Assembly (NCBI RefSeq): GCF_002954775.1
Contig: NZ_PJME01000013.1
Coordinates: 149,424-213,423, forward strand
Reading direction: 5' to 3'
DNA: 64,000 nt
DNA from: Streptomyces geranii
Lineage (GTDB): Bacteria; Actinomycetota; Actinomycetes; Streptomycetales; Streptomycetaceae
The notes under the pieces are model-generated. The model was given only the letters and a program-made list of their open reading frames with translations. It was not told where the DNA came from and searched no databases. Below, in pieces: positions 56,762 to 64,000 of this stretch. The position numbers and the translations under genes are program-made. The stretch's first letter is position 1; each line of letters begins with the position of its first letter.

Positions 56762-57490
56762 ATGGAGATGACGACGAGCGTGCCCGTTCCGGCGGACTGG
56801 CCCACGACCGAGGAAGGCGCCCGCGCGGTCCAGGACGAACTGCGGCTGCGGGTGGTGCTCGACGAGCCCGGACCGCCGCCCGGGACGGGGCACGTCACCG
56901 GCGTCGACGTCGCCTACGACGACGAACGGGACCTCGTCGTGGCCGCCGCGGTCGTCCTGGACGCGGCGACCCTGGGCGTCGTCGCCGAGGCCACGGCCGT
57001 CGGACGGGTTCCCTTTCCGTACGTGCCCGGCCTGCTCGCCTTCCGTGAGGTCCCGGCCGTCCTGGCAGCCCTCGACGCGCTGCCCGTCCCGCCCGGCCTC
57101 GTCGTGTGCGACGGCTACGGCCTGGCCCACCCGCGCCGCTTCGGTCTCGCCAGCCACCTCGGCGTCCTCACCGGGCTCCCCACGATCGGCGTCGCGAAGA
57201 ACCCGTTCACCTTCACGTACGAGGAGCCGGGCACCCGGCGCGGCTCGGCGTCCCCGCTCCTGGCGGGCCCGGAGGAGGTCGGCCGCGCCCTGCGCACCCG
57301 GGACGGCGTCAAACCGGTGTTCGTCTCCGTCGGCCACCGCACGACCCTGGACGGGGCCTGCGCCCACGTCCTGGCGCTCACTCCGGACTACCGCCTCCCG
57401 GAGACGACCCGCCGCGCGGACGCCCTGTGCCGGCGGGCACTGAAGGAGGCCACCGCGGAGGGGGCTGTTGCGCAAGGGCCTACCGCGTAG
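56762..57490 (+). CDS. nfi: Endonuclease V, 242 aa
   Basis: This enzyme nicks DNA or RNA one base 3' of deoxyinosine. Family motifs are complete: GVDVAY (catalytic Asp near 47), PYVPGLLAFREVP near 93-105 (the lesion wedge PYIPG region), CDGYGLAHPRRFGLASHLG near 117 with the second Asp, GVAKNPF near 142 and GHRTTLDGACAHV near 195. The ATG at 56762 is used; another at 56768 is in frame. It lies 34 bp after the truncated small gene. A weak inverted repeat around its stop may terminate it. Confidence 0.92.
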   Translation: MEMTTSVPVPADWPTTEEGARAVQDELRLRVVLDEPGPPPGTGHVTGVDVAYDDERDLVVAAAVVLDAATLGVVAEATAVGRVPFPYVPGLLAFREVPAVLAALDALPVPPGLVVCDGYGLAHPRRFGLASHLGVLTGLPTIGVAKNPFTFTYEEPGTRRGSASPLLAGPEEVGRALRTRDGVKPVFVSVGHRTTLDGACAHVLALTPDYRLPETTRRADALCRRALKEATAEGAVAQGPTA

Positions 57491-57572
57491 GGCCTTCAAG
57501 TGATCATCTGAGTATGTGTTCTGAGTATCTGTACGGATGTCGGCGACCCTGAGCTGTCGGCAGGCTGTGCCC

Positions 57573-57719
57573 ATGACCACGCACCGCGCCCCGAAGCCCG
57601 CCGCCAGCCCCGCCCAGCCCGTCGAGCGCGCCGTCACGGCCGCGCTGGTCGTCGCCGTACTGGCGGGACTCGCCTGGATCGTCGGCATGATCTGGACGGT
57701 CACGGGCTGGGCCCAGTAA
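57573..57719 (+). CDS. Small single-span membrane protein, 48 aa
   Basis: The ATG at 57573 opens a 48-residue frame: a basic Pro-rich N-terminus (MTTHRAPKPAASPAQPVERA) and one hydrophobic helix (AALVVAVLAGLAWIVGMIWTV). The 80-bp region upstream carries two CTGAGTAT repeats. Similar tiny membrane proteins are conserved in Streptomyces, but I know no function. An in-frame GTG/ATG further up would add twelve residues. Confidence 0.5.
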   Translation: MTTHRAPKPAASPAQPVERAVTAALVVAVLAGLAWIVGMIWTVTGWAQ

Positions 57720-57761
57720 GCCCCGCTGGAGCCGTCGTACGCCCTGCCGAGGGCCCGTCCG

Positions 57762-58949
57762 TCAGCGCGTGGCCGCCACCCGGAACGTGATGCCCGCCTT
57801 GCGCAGCCGGTCGATCAGCGCGTCGCCCATCGCCACGGCGGTGGTGACCTGCCCGGCCGTCGCCGGAAGGTCGTCGAAGGCCAGGGAGAGCGCCGACTCG
57901 GCGAACATCTTCGCCGTCTCGTCGTAGCCGGGGTCGCCGCCCGCGACCTCCGTGAACACCCGCTGCCCGCCGCCCTCGCCGACGAACCGCACCGAGAAGC
58001 TGCTCTTGGCCCGCCGCTCCGCGCTCGGCCCGTCGCCCGGCCGCAGCCGCCCCGACAGCCAGCGCCGCGCGGGCGGCACCTGGGCCGCCGCGAACACCGC
58101 GCCGACCGCGGCGACCCCGCCCACCGCGAACGGCAGCCGTCGTACCGCCGCGTAGTGGCGGTAACGGAAATCGGGGCCGTAGCGTTCCAGCGCGCGGGCC
58201 GAACGCACCACGACCTGCGGGTCGATGGTGGGCAGCGGCAGCGCCCAGGCGTCGACCTCCTTGGCGTACCGGGGTGCGCCCGAGGGGGCGGTCGCGCGGC
58301 GGCCCAGCAGCCGTGGCTCGTGCCGCCGTCGGTCGCGGGCGGCGGCCAGCATCCGGGGTCCCCGGGAGAACTGGTTGAGCGCCGAGGCGAAGGTGCCGCC
58401 CGAGAACATCGCGTCGGCGTGCACGAACCCGTCCACGGTCAGCGGCACGCCCTCGGGCAGCTGGGCGACGGTGAAGTAGGCGCCCAGGTCGTGCGGGACC
58501 GAGTCGAAACCGGCCGCGTGCACCAGCCGGGCGCCGGTCTCCCGCGCGCGTGCGTCGTGCCGGACGTACATCAGGTCCACGAACTCCGGCTCACCGCTGA
58601 GGTCCAGGTAGTCGGTGCCCGCGTCCGCGCAGGCGGCGACCAGCTCCTCGCCGTAGGTCAGGTAGGGGCCCACCGTCGTGGCCAGCACGCGCGTGTGCCC
58701 GGCGAGTTCGCGCAGGGAGGCCGGATCGGAGACGTCCGCCGCCAGCACGCCGACCTCGGCCGCCTTGCCGATGCCCGCGAGGCGCTCGCGCAGCGACTCC
58801 AGCCGCTCCGGGCTGCGGCCCGCGAGCGCCCAGCGCAGACCGTCGGGCGCGTGCGCGGCGAGGTACTCGGCGGTGAGCGCGCCGACGAAGCCGGTGGCTC
58901 CGAACAGCACGATGTCGTACGGGCGTTCCATCCTGTTCGGCCTGCTCAT
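57762..58949 (-). CDS. Saccharopine-dehydrogenase-like (trans-enoyl reductase-like) protein, 395 aa
   Basis: The N-terminal Rossmann domain binds NADP (IVLFGATGFVGALTAEYLA at 13-31). YLDLSGEPEFVDLMYVRHDARARETGARLVHAAGFDSVPHDLG is the family region, here judged by its parts YLDLSGE and AGFDSVPHDLG. The C-terminal half is the reductase/substrate domain with a hydrophobic segment. Relatives include mycobacterial trans-acting enoyl reductase for lipid synthesis and eukaryotic saccharopine-dehydrogenase-like oxidoreductase. GAGGGG lies 5-6 nt before the ATG. It is divergent from the beta-oxidation operon, hinting at lipid metabolism. Confidence 0.85.
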   Translation of the reverse strand: MSRPNRMERPYDIVLFGATGFVGALTAEYLAAHAPDGLRWALAGRSPERLESLRERLAGIGKAAEVGVLAADVSDPASLRELAGHTRVLATTVGPYLTYGEELVAACADAGTDYLDLSGEPEFVDLMYVRHDARARETGARLVHAAGFDSVPHDLGAYFTVAQLPEGVPLTVDGFVHADAMFSGGTFASALNQFSRGPRMLAAARDRRRHEPRLLGRRATAPSGAPRYAKEVDAWALPLPTIDPQVVVRSARALERYGPDFRYRHYAAVRRLPFAVGGVAAVGAVFAAAQVPPARRWLSGRLRPGDGPSAERRAKSSFSVRFVGEGGGQRVFTEVAGGDPGYDETAKMFAESALSLAFDDLPATAGQVTTAVAMGDALIDRLRKAGITFRVAATR

Positions 58950-59061
58950 GACACCCCTCGTTGTGCGTTCCGCGCCGTTGTCGGTGGTCGAGGCTAGCGT
59001 GAGGGGGAGTGGGGTCGCGCGCCCGGTCCGTCCGTGGTGCGTGTCCGTCCGGAACGGGAGG

Positions 59062-59080
59062 CTTGGCCAAGCGCTTGCTT
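59062..59080. promoter_or_regulatory. Nested palindromes upstream of the beta-oxidation operon
   Basis: CTTGGCCAAG (59062-59071) and AAGCGCTT (59069-59076) overlap, and AAGC (59069-59072) with GCTT (59077-59080) makes another inverted pair. The AT-rich patch AATTTG follows. AAGCGCTTGCTT-type sites are bound by TetR-family regulators of fatty-acid degradation. This may control both the divergent reductase and the CoA-transferase gene. Confidence 0.6.
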
Positions 59081-59172
59081 AATTTGTGCCCGGCGAAGCC
59101 TTGTGCGGAGCCTCGGGGCGTTCCTAGCATCGCTGGTGTCATGTCGGTTGTGTCACGGGAGTGGGGGACTCG

Positions 59173-60309
59173 ATGTCGGTGGCAGGGGAGGCGGGCGGCG
59201 GTCCGCTCGCCGGGGTGCGGGTGGTCGAGCTGGCGGGCATCGGGCCCGGCCCGTTCGCCGCGATGCTCCTCGCCGACCTGGGCGCCGACGTGGTCCGCGT
59301 GGACCGGCCGGGCGGCACGGGACTGGCCATCGACCCCGAGTACGACGTCACGAACCGCAACAAGCGCTCGGTGATCGTCGACCTGAAGGCACCTGACGGT
59401 CCCGCCCGCGTGCTCGATCTCGCCGCCCGCGCCGACATCCTGGTCGAGGGCTACCGCCCCGGGGTCGCCGAGCGCCTCGGTGTCGGCCCCGAGAGCTGCC
59501 ACGCCCGCAACCCGGGGCTCGTCTACGGCCGGATGACGGGCTGGGGCCAGGAGGGCCCCCTCGCCCGCCGCGCCGGGCACGACATCGCCTACCTCGCCCC
59601 GACCGGCGTCCTCGGCCTCATCGGCAGCCCGGACGCCCCGCCGCCCGCCCCGGCCAACCTCCTCGGCGACTACGCGGGCGGCTCCCTCTACCTCGTCGTC
59701 GGGGTCCTCGCGGCCCTGCACCACGCGCGCGCGACGGGCGCCGGCCAGGTCGTGGACGCCGCGATCGTCGACGGCGCCGCCCACCTCGCCACGATGCTCC
59801 ACGGCATGCTCGCGGCGGGCGGCTGGCAGGACCGGCGCGGCGCCAACCTCCTCGACGGCGGCTGCCCGTACTACGGGACGTACGAGACCGCCGACGGCCG
59901 GTACATGGCGGTCGGCGCGCTGGAACCCCAGTTCTACGCCGAGTTCCTCGACCTGCTCGGCCTCCAGGAGCACTCCGCCGCCCGCAAGGACATCGCCCGC
60001 TGGAACGACCTGCGCGAGGCCGTCACCGCCCGGTTCAGGACCCGTACGAGGGACGAGTGGACGGCGGTCTTCGAGGGCTCCGACGCCTGCGTGGCGCCCG
60101 TCCTCTCGCTGCGCGAGGCCCCGCACCACCCGCACCTGGCCGCCCGCGGCACCTTCACCGACCACGGCGGCATCACCCAGCCCGCCCCCGCGCCCCGTTT
60201 CTCCGTGACCCACACGTCGATCCACGGCGGCCCCGCCCAGCCGGGCGCGGACACGGCGGACGTGGCCCGCGACTGGGACGTGCCCCGACTCCTGAAGGAC
60301 GGCGGCTGA
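59173..60309 (+). CDS. CaiB/BaiF-family CoA transferase or alpha-methylacyl-CoA racemase, 378 aa
   Basis: Family III CoA-transferase fold: GVRVVELAGIGPGPFAAMLLADLGADVVRV at the start (key pieces VVELAGIGPGPFAAM and LADLGADVVRVD), NRNKRSVIVDLK near 60, and the AGHDIAYLA/LLGDYAGGSLY catalytic Asp region near 135-175. The sequence resembles alpha-methylacyl-CoA racemase, which lets branched acyl-CoAs enter beta-oxidation. The ATG at 59173 has GGGGGA 5 nt upstream; the GTG at 59161 is the alternative. It is first in an operon with thiolase and FadB (46-bp and 109-bp gaps). Confidence 0.85.
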   Translation: MSVAGEAGGGPLAGVRVVELAGIGPGPFAAMLLADLGADVVRVDRPGGTGLAIDPEYDVTNRNKRSVIVDLKAPDGPARVLDLAARADILVEGYRPGVAERLGVGPESCHARNPGLVYGRMTGWGQEGPLARRAGHDIAYLAPTGVLGLIGSPDAPPPAPANLLGDYAGGSLYLVVGVLAALHHARATGAGQVVDAAIVDGAAHLATMLHGMLAAGGWQDRRGANLLDGGCPYYGTYETADGRYMAVGALEPQFYAEFLDLLGLQEHSAARKDIARWNDLREAVTARFRTRTRDEWTAVFEGSDACVAPVLSLREAPHHPHLAARGTFTDHGGITQPAPAPRFSVTHTSIHGGPAQPGADTADVARDWDVPRLLKDGG

Positions 60310-60355
60310 CCCCCGGCCGGCGCCCGCTCCCGCACCCTCCCCGAAAGGCTGACCA

Positions 60356-61570
60356 GTGAGCACCGAAGCGTACGTGTACGACGCGATCCGCACCCCGCGC
60401 GGGCGCGGCAAGGCGAACGGATCCCTGCACGGCACCAAGCCCGTCGACCTCGTCGTGGGCCTCATCCACGAGATCAGGAACCGCTTCCCGGACCTCGACC
60501 CGGCCGCGATCGACGACGTCGTGCTCGGCGTCGTCGGACCGGTCGGCGACCAGGGCTCCGACATCGCGCGCGTGGCCGCCGTCGTCGCGGGACTGCCGGA
60601 CACGGTGGCCGGCGTCCAGGAGAACCGCTTCTGTGCGTCGGGTCTGGAGGCCGTCAACATGGCCGCCGCCAAGGTGCGTTCGGGCTGGGAGGACCTCGTC
60701 CTCGCGGGCGGCGTCGAGTCGATGTCCCGGGTGCCGATGGCCTCGGACGGCGGCGCCTGGTTCAACGACCCGATGACCAACCTCGCCGTCAACTTCGTGC
60801 CGCAGGGCATCGGCGCCGACCTCATCGCCACCATCGAGGGCTTCTCGCGGCGCGACGTCGACGAGTACGCGGCCCTGTCCCAGGAGCGCGCGGCGACAGC
60901 GGTGAAGGACGGCCGCTTCGACCGGTCCCTCGTCCCGGTGAAGGACCGCAACGGCCTCGTCGTCCTCGACCACGACGAGCACCTGCGCCCCGGCACCACC
61001 GCCGACTCCCTGGCCCGCCTCAAGCCGTCGTTCGCCGACATCGGCGACCTGGGCGGCTTCGACGCGGTGGCCCTCCAGACGTACCACTGGGTCGAGAAGA
61101 TCGACCACGTCCACCACGCGGGCAACTCCTCCGGCATCGTGGACGGCGCCTCGCTGGTCGCCATCGGCTCCCAGGAGGTCGGCGAGCGCTACGGCCTGCG
61201 CCCGCGCGCGCGGATCGTCTCCGCCGCCGTCTCCGGCTCCGAGCCGACCATCATGCTCACCGGCCCGGCGCCCGCGACCCGCAAGGCCCTCGCCAAGGCC
61301 GGGCTGACCATCGACGACATCGACCTCGTCGAGATCAACGAGGCCTTCGCGGCGGTAGTCCTCCGCTTCGCCCGAGACATGGGCCTGTCCCTGGACAAGG
61401 TCAACGTCAACGGCGGCGCCATCGCGCTCGGCCACCCGCTGGGCGCCACCGGCGCGATGATCCTCGGCACGCTCGTCGACGAACTGGAGCGCCAGGACAA
61501 GCGGTACGGCCTGGCCACGCTGTGCGTGGGCGGCGGGATGGGCATCGCGACGATCGTCGAACGGATCTGA
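60356..61570 (+). CDS. fadA: Acetyl-CoA acetyltransferase / 3-ketoacyl-CoA thiolase, 404 aa
   Basis: Thiolase fold with the nucleophile in ENRFCASGLEAVNMA near residue 93, NEAFAAV near 344, GGAIALGHPLGATGA near 375 and LCVGGGMG near 394. It does the last thiolytic step of the beta-oxidation cycle. GAAAGG lies 8-9 nt before the GTG at 60356. It follows the CoA transferase and precedes FadB on the same strand. Length and motif order are typical of FadA-like degradative thiolases. Confidence 0.92.
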   Translation: MSTEAYVYDAIRTPRGRGKANGSLHGTKPVDLVVGLIHEIRNRFPDLDPAAIDDVVLGVVGPVGDQGSDIARVAAVVAGLPDTVAGVQENRFCASGLEAVNMAAAKVRSGWEDLVLAGGVESMSRVPMASDGGAWFNDPMTNLAVNFVPQGIGADLIATIEGFSRRDVDEYAALSQERAATAVKDGRFDRSLVPVKDRNGLVVLDHDEHLRPGTTADSLARLKPSFADIGDLGGFDAVALQTYHWVEKIDHVHHAGNSSGIVDGASLVAIGSQEVGERYGLRPRARIVSAAVSGSEPTIMLTGPAPATRKALAKAGLTIDDIDLVEINEAFAAVVLRFARDMGLSLDKVNVNGGAIALGHPLGATGAMILGTLVDELERQDKRYGLATLCVGGGMGIATIVERI

Positions 61571-61679
61571 ACTCCCAGCGGATTCGGCCGATTCGGCGGA
61601 ATCGACGCCAGCACGCGAGCGCGCCAGTAAGCCGGCGCGCCAGTACAGAGACTTTTTGAGCTGCTACGGAGATCCCCTC

Positions 61680-63866
61680 ATGACACAGAGCACCACCATC
61701 CGCTGGGAGCAGGACCGCACCGGCCTCGTCACCCTCGTCCTCGACGACCCCGACCAGTCCGCGAACACCATGAACCAGGCGTTCCGTGACTCCCTCGCGG
61801 TGGTCACCGACCGGCTTGAGGCCGAGAAGGACACGATCCGCGGGATCATCCTCACCTCCGCCAAGAAGACGTTCTTCGCGGGCGGCGACCTGCGCGACCT
61901 GATCCGTGTCACCCCCGAGACGGCCCAGGAACTCCTCGACGGCGGCCTCGCCATCAAGCGGAACCTGCGCCGCATCGAGACCCTGGGCAAGCCGGTGGTC
62001 GCGGCGATCAACGGCGCGGCCCTGGGCGGCGGTTACGAACTCGCGCTGGCCTGCCACCACCGGATCGCCCTCGACACGCCCGGCACGAAGATCGGCTGTC
62101 CGGAGGTCACCCTCGGCCTCCTCCCCGGGGGTGGCGGAATCGTCCGTACGGTCCGCATGCTCGGCATCGCGGACGCGCTGCTGAAGGTGCTGCTCCAGGG
62201 CACGCAGTACAGCGCCCCGCGTGCGCTGAAGAACGGCCTGATCGACGAAGTGGCCACCACGCAGGACGAGTTGCTGGCCAAGGCGCGCGCCTTCATCGAC
62301 GCCAACCCCGCCTCGCAGCAGCCCTGGGACAAGCCCGGCCACCGCATCCCGGGCGGCACCCCCGCCAGCCCCAAGTTCGCGGCGAACCTGCCCGCCTTCC
62401 CCGCCAACCTGCGCAAGCAGACGAACGGTGCCCCGTACCCGGCCCCCCGCGCCATCCTCGCGGCGGCCGTCGAGGGCGCCCAGGTCGACTTCGAGACCGC
62501 GCAGGTCATCGAGGCCCGCTACTTCGTGGAACTGGCCGCCGGACAGACCTCGAAGAACATGATCCAGGCGTTCTTCTTCGACCTCCAGGCAGTCAACTCG
62601 GGCGCCAACCGCCCCAAGGGCTTCGAACCGCGTCCGGTGCGCAGGGTGGCGGTGCTGGGCGCCGGGATGATGGGCGCGGGGATCGCGTACTCGTGCGCCC
62701 GCGCGGGCATCGAGGTGGTGCTGAAGGACGTCTCGGCGGAGGCGGCGGTACGGGGGAAGGGCTACTCGGAGAAACTGTGCGCGAAGGCGGTCGCCAGGGG
62801 GCGCACAACGCAGGAGAAGGCGGACGAACTGCTGGCCCGCATCACGCCGACCGCCGACCCGCAGGACGTGGCCGGCTGCGACGCGGTGATCGAGGCGGTC
62901 TTCGAGGACACGGCCCTGAAGCACAAGGTGTTCCAGGAGATCGAGCACATCGTCGACCCGGACGCGCTGCTGTGCTCGAACACGTCCACGCTCCCGATCA
63001 CAGCCCTGGCGGAAGGAGTCGAACGCCAGACCGACTTCGTCGGCCTGCACTTCTTCTCACCGGTGGACAAGATGCCGCTCGTCGAGATCATCAAGGGCGA
63101 GCGGACGGGGGAGGCGGCGCTGGCGCGGGCCTTCGACCTGGTCCGCCAGATCCGGAAGACCCCGATCGTCGTGAACGACTCCAGGGGCTTCTTCACCTCA
63201 CGGGTCATCGGCCACTTCATCAACGAGGGCGTCGCGATGGTCGGCGAGGGCATCGAGCCCGCGTCGATCGAACAGGCGGCGGCCCAGGCGGGCTATCCGG
63301 CGAAGGTGCTGTCCCTGATGGACGAACTGACGCTGACGCTGCCGCGCAAGATCCGGGCGGAGTCCAGGCGGGCGGTGGAGGAGGCGGGCGGCACGTGGCA
63401 GACGCACCCCGCGGAGGCGGTCATCGACCGGATGGTCGACGAGTTCGGCCGTACGGGGAGGAGTGGGGGCGGGGGCTTCTACGAGTACGGGGAGGACGGC
63501 AGGCGGGCGGGCCTGTGGCCCGGGCTGCGGGAGCACTTCGGGCGCGCCGAGGGCGCGGAGGGTGTACGGATCCCCTTCGTGGACATGCAGGAACGCATGC
63601 TGTTCTCCGAGGCGCTGGACACGGTACGGCTGCTGGAGGAGGGCGTGCTGACGTCGGTGGCCGACGCGAACATCGGCTCGATCTTCGGGATCGGGTTCCC
63701 GGGGTGGACGGGGGGCGTTCTGCAGTACATCAACGGGTACGAGGGCGGCCTGCCGGGGTTTGTCGCGCGGGCGCGTGAGTTGGCGGAGAGGTATGGGGAG
63801 CGGTTTGCTCCGCCGGCGTTGTTGGTGGGGAGGGCGGAGAAGGGGGAGGTTTTCGGGGCCGCGTAG
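61680..63866 (+). CDS. fadB: Multifunctional fatty-acid oxidation protein FadB-like (enoyl-CoA hydratase / 3-hydroxyacyl-CoA dehydrogenase), 728 aa
   Basis: Residues 1-190 form the crotonase/enoyl-CoA hydratase part (KKTFFAGGDLRDL near 62, GAALGGGYELALACH near 108, GCPEVTLGLLPGGGG near 140). From about 325 the dehydrogenase NAD-binding domain begins with AVLGAGMMGAGIAY, and the catalytic His-Glu pair is in GLHFFSPVDKMPLVEII near 457. A C-terminal domain completes the enzyme. GGAG lies about 8 nt before the ATG at 61680. It follows the thiolase by 109 bp and the pair forms the beta-oxidation core. Confidence 0.93.
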   Translation: MTQSTTIRWEQDRTGLVTLVLDDPDQSANTMNQAFRDSLAVVTDRLEAEKDTIRGIILTSAKKTFFAGGDLRDLIRVTPETAQELLDGGLAIKRNLRRIETLGKPVVAAINGAALGGGYELALACHHRIALDTPGTKIGCPEVTLGLLPGGGGIVRTVRMLGIADALLKVLLQGTQYSAPRALKNGLIDEVATTQDELLAKARAFIDANPASQQPWDKPGHRIPGGTPASPKFAANLPAFPANLRKQTNGAPYPAPRAILAAAVEGAQVDFETAQVIEARYFVELAAGQTSKNMIQAFFFDLQAVNSGANRPKGFEPRPVRRVAVLGAGMMGAGIAYSCARAGIEVVLKDVSAEAAVRGKGYSEKLCAKAVARGRTTQEKADELLARITPTADPQDVAGCDAVIEAVFEDTALKHKVFQEIEHIVDPDALLCSNTSTLPITALAEGVERQTDFVGLHFFSPVDKMPLVEIIKGERTGEAALARAFDLVRQIRKTPIVVNDSRGFFTSRVIGHFINEGVAMVGEGIEPASIEQAAAQAGYPAKVLSLMDELTLTLPRKIRAESRRAVEEAGGTWQTHPAEAVIDRMVDEFGRTGRSGGGGFYEYGEDGRRAGLWPGLREHFGRAEGAEGVRIPFVDMQERMLFSEALDTVRLLEEGVLTSVADANIGSIFGIGFPGWTGGVLQYINGYEGGLPGFVARARELAERYGERFAPPALLVGRAEKGEVFGAA

Positions 63867-63895
63867 CTTTCCTTCGCCCCCGCCGCCCCTACCCG

Positions 63896-63960
63896 TCCCA
63901 TCCCTGGGGGCTGCCGCCCCGGACCCCGCTTTGTCCTCAAGCGCCGGACGGGCTGGGGGG
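63896..63960. repeat. Dispersed Streptomyces intergenic repeat with terminator-like hairpin
   Basis: The stretch matches the common repeat containing CCTGGGGGCTGCCGCCCC and CAAGCGCCGGACGGGCTG. GGGGC (63907-63911) and GCCCC (63916-63920) make a short stem just after the fadB stop, so it probably terminates that operon. Many copies of this motif occur in Streptomyces genomes, by my recollection of the genus. Confidence 0.65.
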
Positions 63961-64000
63961 TGGGTGGCGGGTTGGGGTGGGTGGGGAAGGCGGGGGTGGG

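Noticed and set aside
1..64000. CRISPR array, rRNA, insertion sequence or integrase
   Set aside because: No regularly spaced identical repeats, no rRNA-like stretch and no transposase or integrase motif was seen on either strand.

Overview
The window reads as high-GC actinomycete DNA, almost certainly from Streptomyces. It has very high third-position GC, frequent GTG starts, ATGA/GTGA stop-start overlaps, a WhiB-like protein, an SsgA-like sporulation protein, a small laccase and a complete protocatechuate (pca) operon. No rRNA, tRNA, CRISPR array, insertion sequence or integrase was found. From about 14.7 kb to the right end the gene order (phospholipase C, pca operon with its MarR regulator, LigC/PolDom, small laccase, WhiB-like gene, ssgD-like gene, FadA/FadB) matches, as I recall it, the S. 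coelicolor chromosome around SCO6691-SCO6732.

Region 1, 1-10 kb, is accessory DNA, all on the minus strand. It holds two candidate defence systems followed by a plasmid-type maintenance module. At the left edge is a three-gene ABC-three-component (ABC-3C) system: an effector with an N-terminal nuclease-like domain, a middle component, and an ATPase cut by the window edge. Next to it is a two-gene short-Argonaute system: a DUF4365-APAZ (DREN) nuclease and an inactive short pAgo, i.e. the SPARDA architecture. It is preceded by a 28-codon upstream ORF that ends 4 nt before the nuclease start. Upstream lie two ParB-like proteins sharing a C-terminal domain, a perfect 15-bp inverted repeat that could be their centromere or operator, a ParA ATPase, a triple-HTH protein, and a large HTH protein that is the best replication-initiator candidate, with iteron-like repeats upstream. 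The block ends near 10.97 kb at a glycosidase-type gene that has lost its 5' part.

Region 2, 11-25.8 kb, is ordinary chromosome: a membrane protein, regulators (TetR, LysR, TetR), a molybdate-binding Mop protein, Tat-exported phospholipase C, a LURP-one protein, a PAP2 plus DMT transporter pair facing a TetR repressor across a strong inverted repeat, a DUF2510 protein, an MFS transporter remnant, a large AAA regulator without an HTH, and an SDR.

Region 3, 25.8-34 kb, is the pcaIJFHGBL operon (protocatechuate to succinyl-CoA and acetyl-CoA), with a divergent PcaV-type MarR repressor, a clean palindrome between them, and an IclR regulator.

Region 4, 34-51 kb, holds a DUF3048 lipoprotein, the NHEJ-type ligase and primase-polymerase flanking two lipoproteins, a secreted ThuA-glucose/sorbosone dehydrogenase and cupredoxin-DUF1080 pair facing a small laccase, a LacI regulator with a palindromic operator, a VOC protein, a WhiB-like gene with an 11-bp-period repeat upstream, and a 1,116-residue repeat protein.

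Region 5, 51-64 kb, holds an acyl-ACP desaturase with an operator array, dimethylargininase, an ABC-F ATPase with a structured leader, an ssgD-like gene, a secreted beta-propeller protein, a 5'-truncated small gene, endonuclease V, a saccharopine-dehydrogenase-like reductase and a beta-oxidation operon (AMACR-like, thiolase, FadB).
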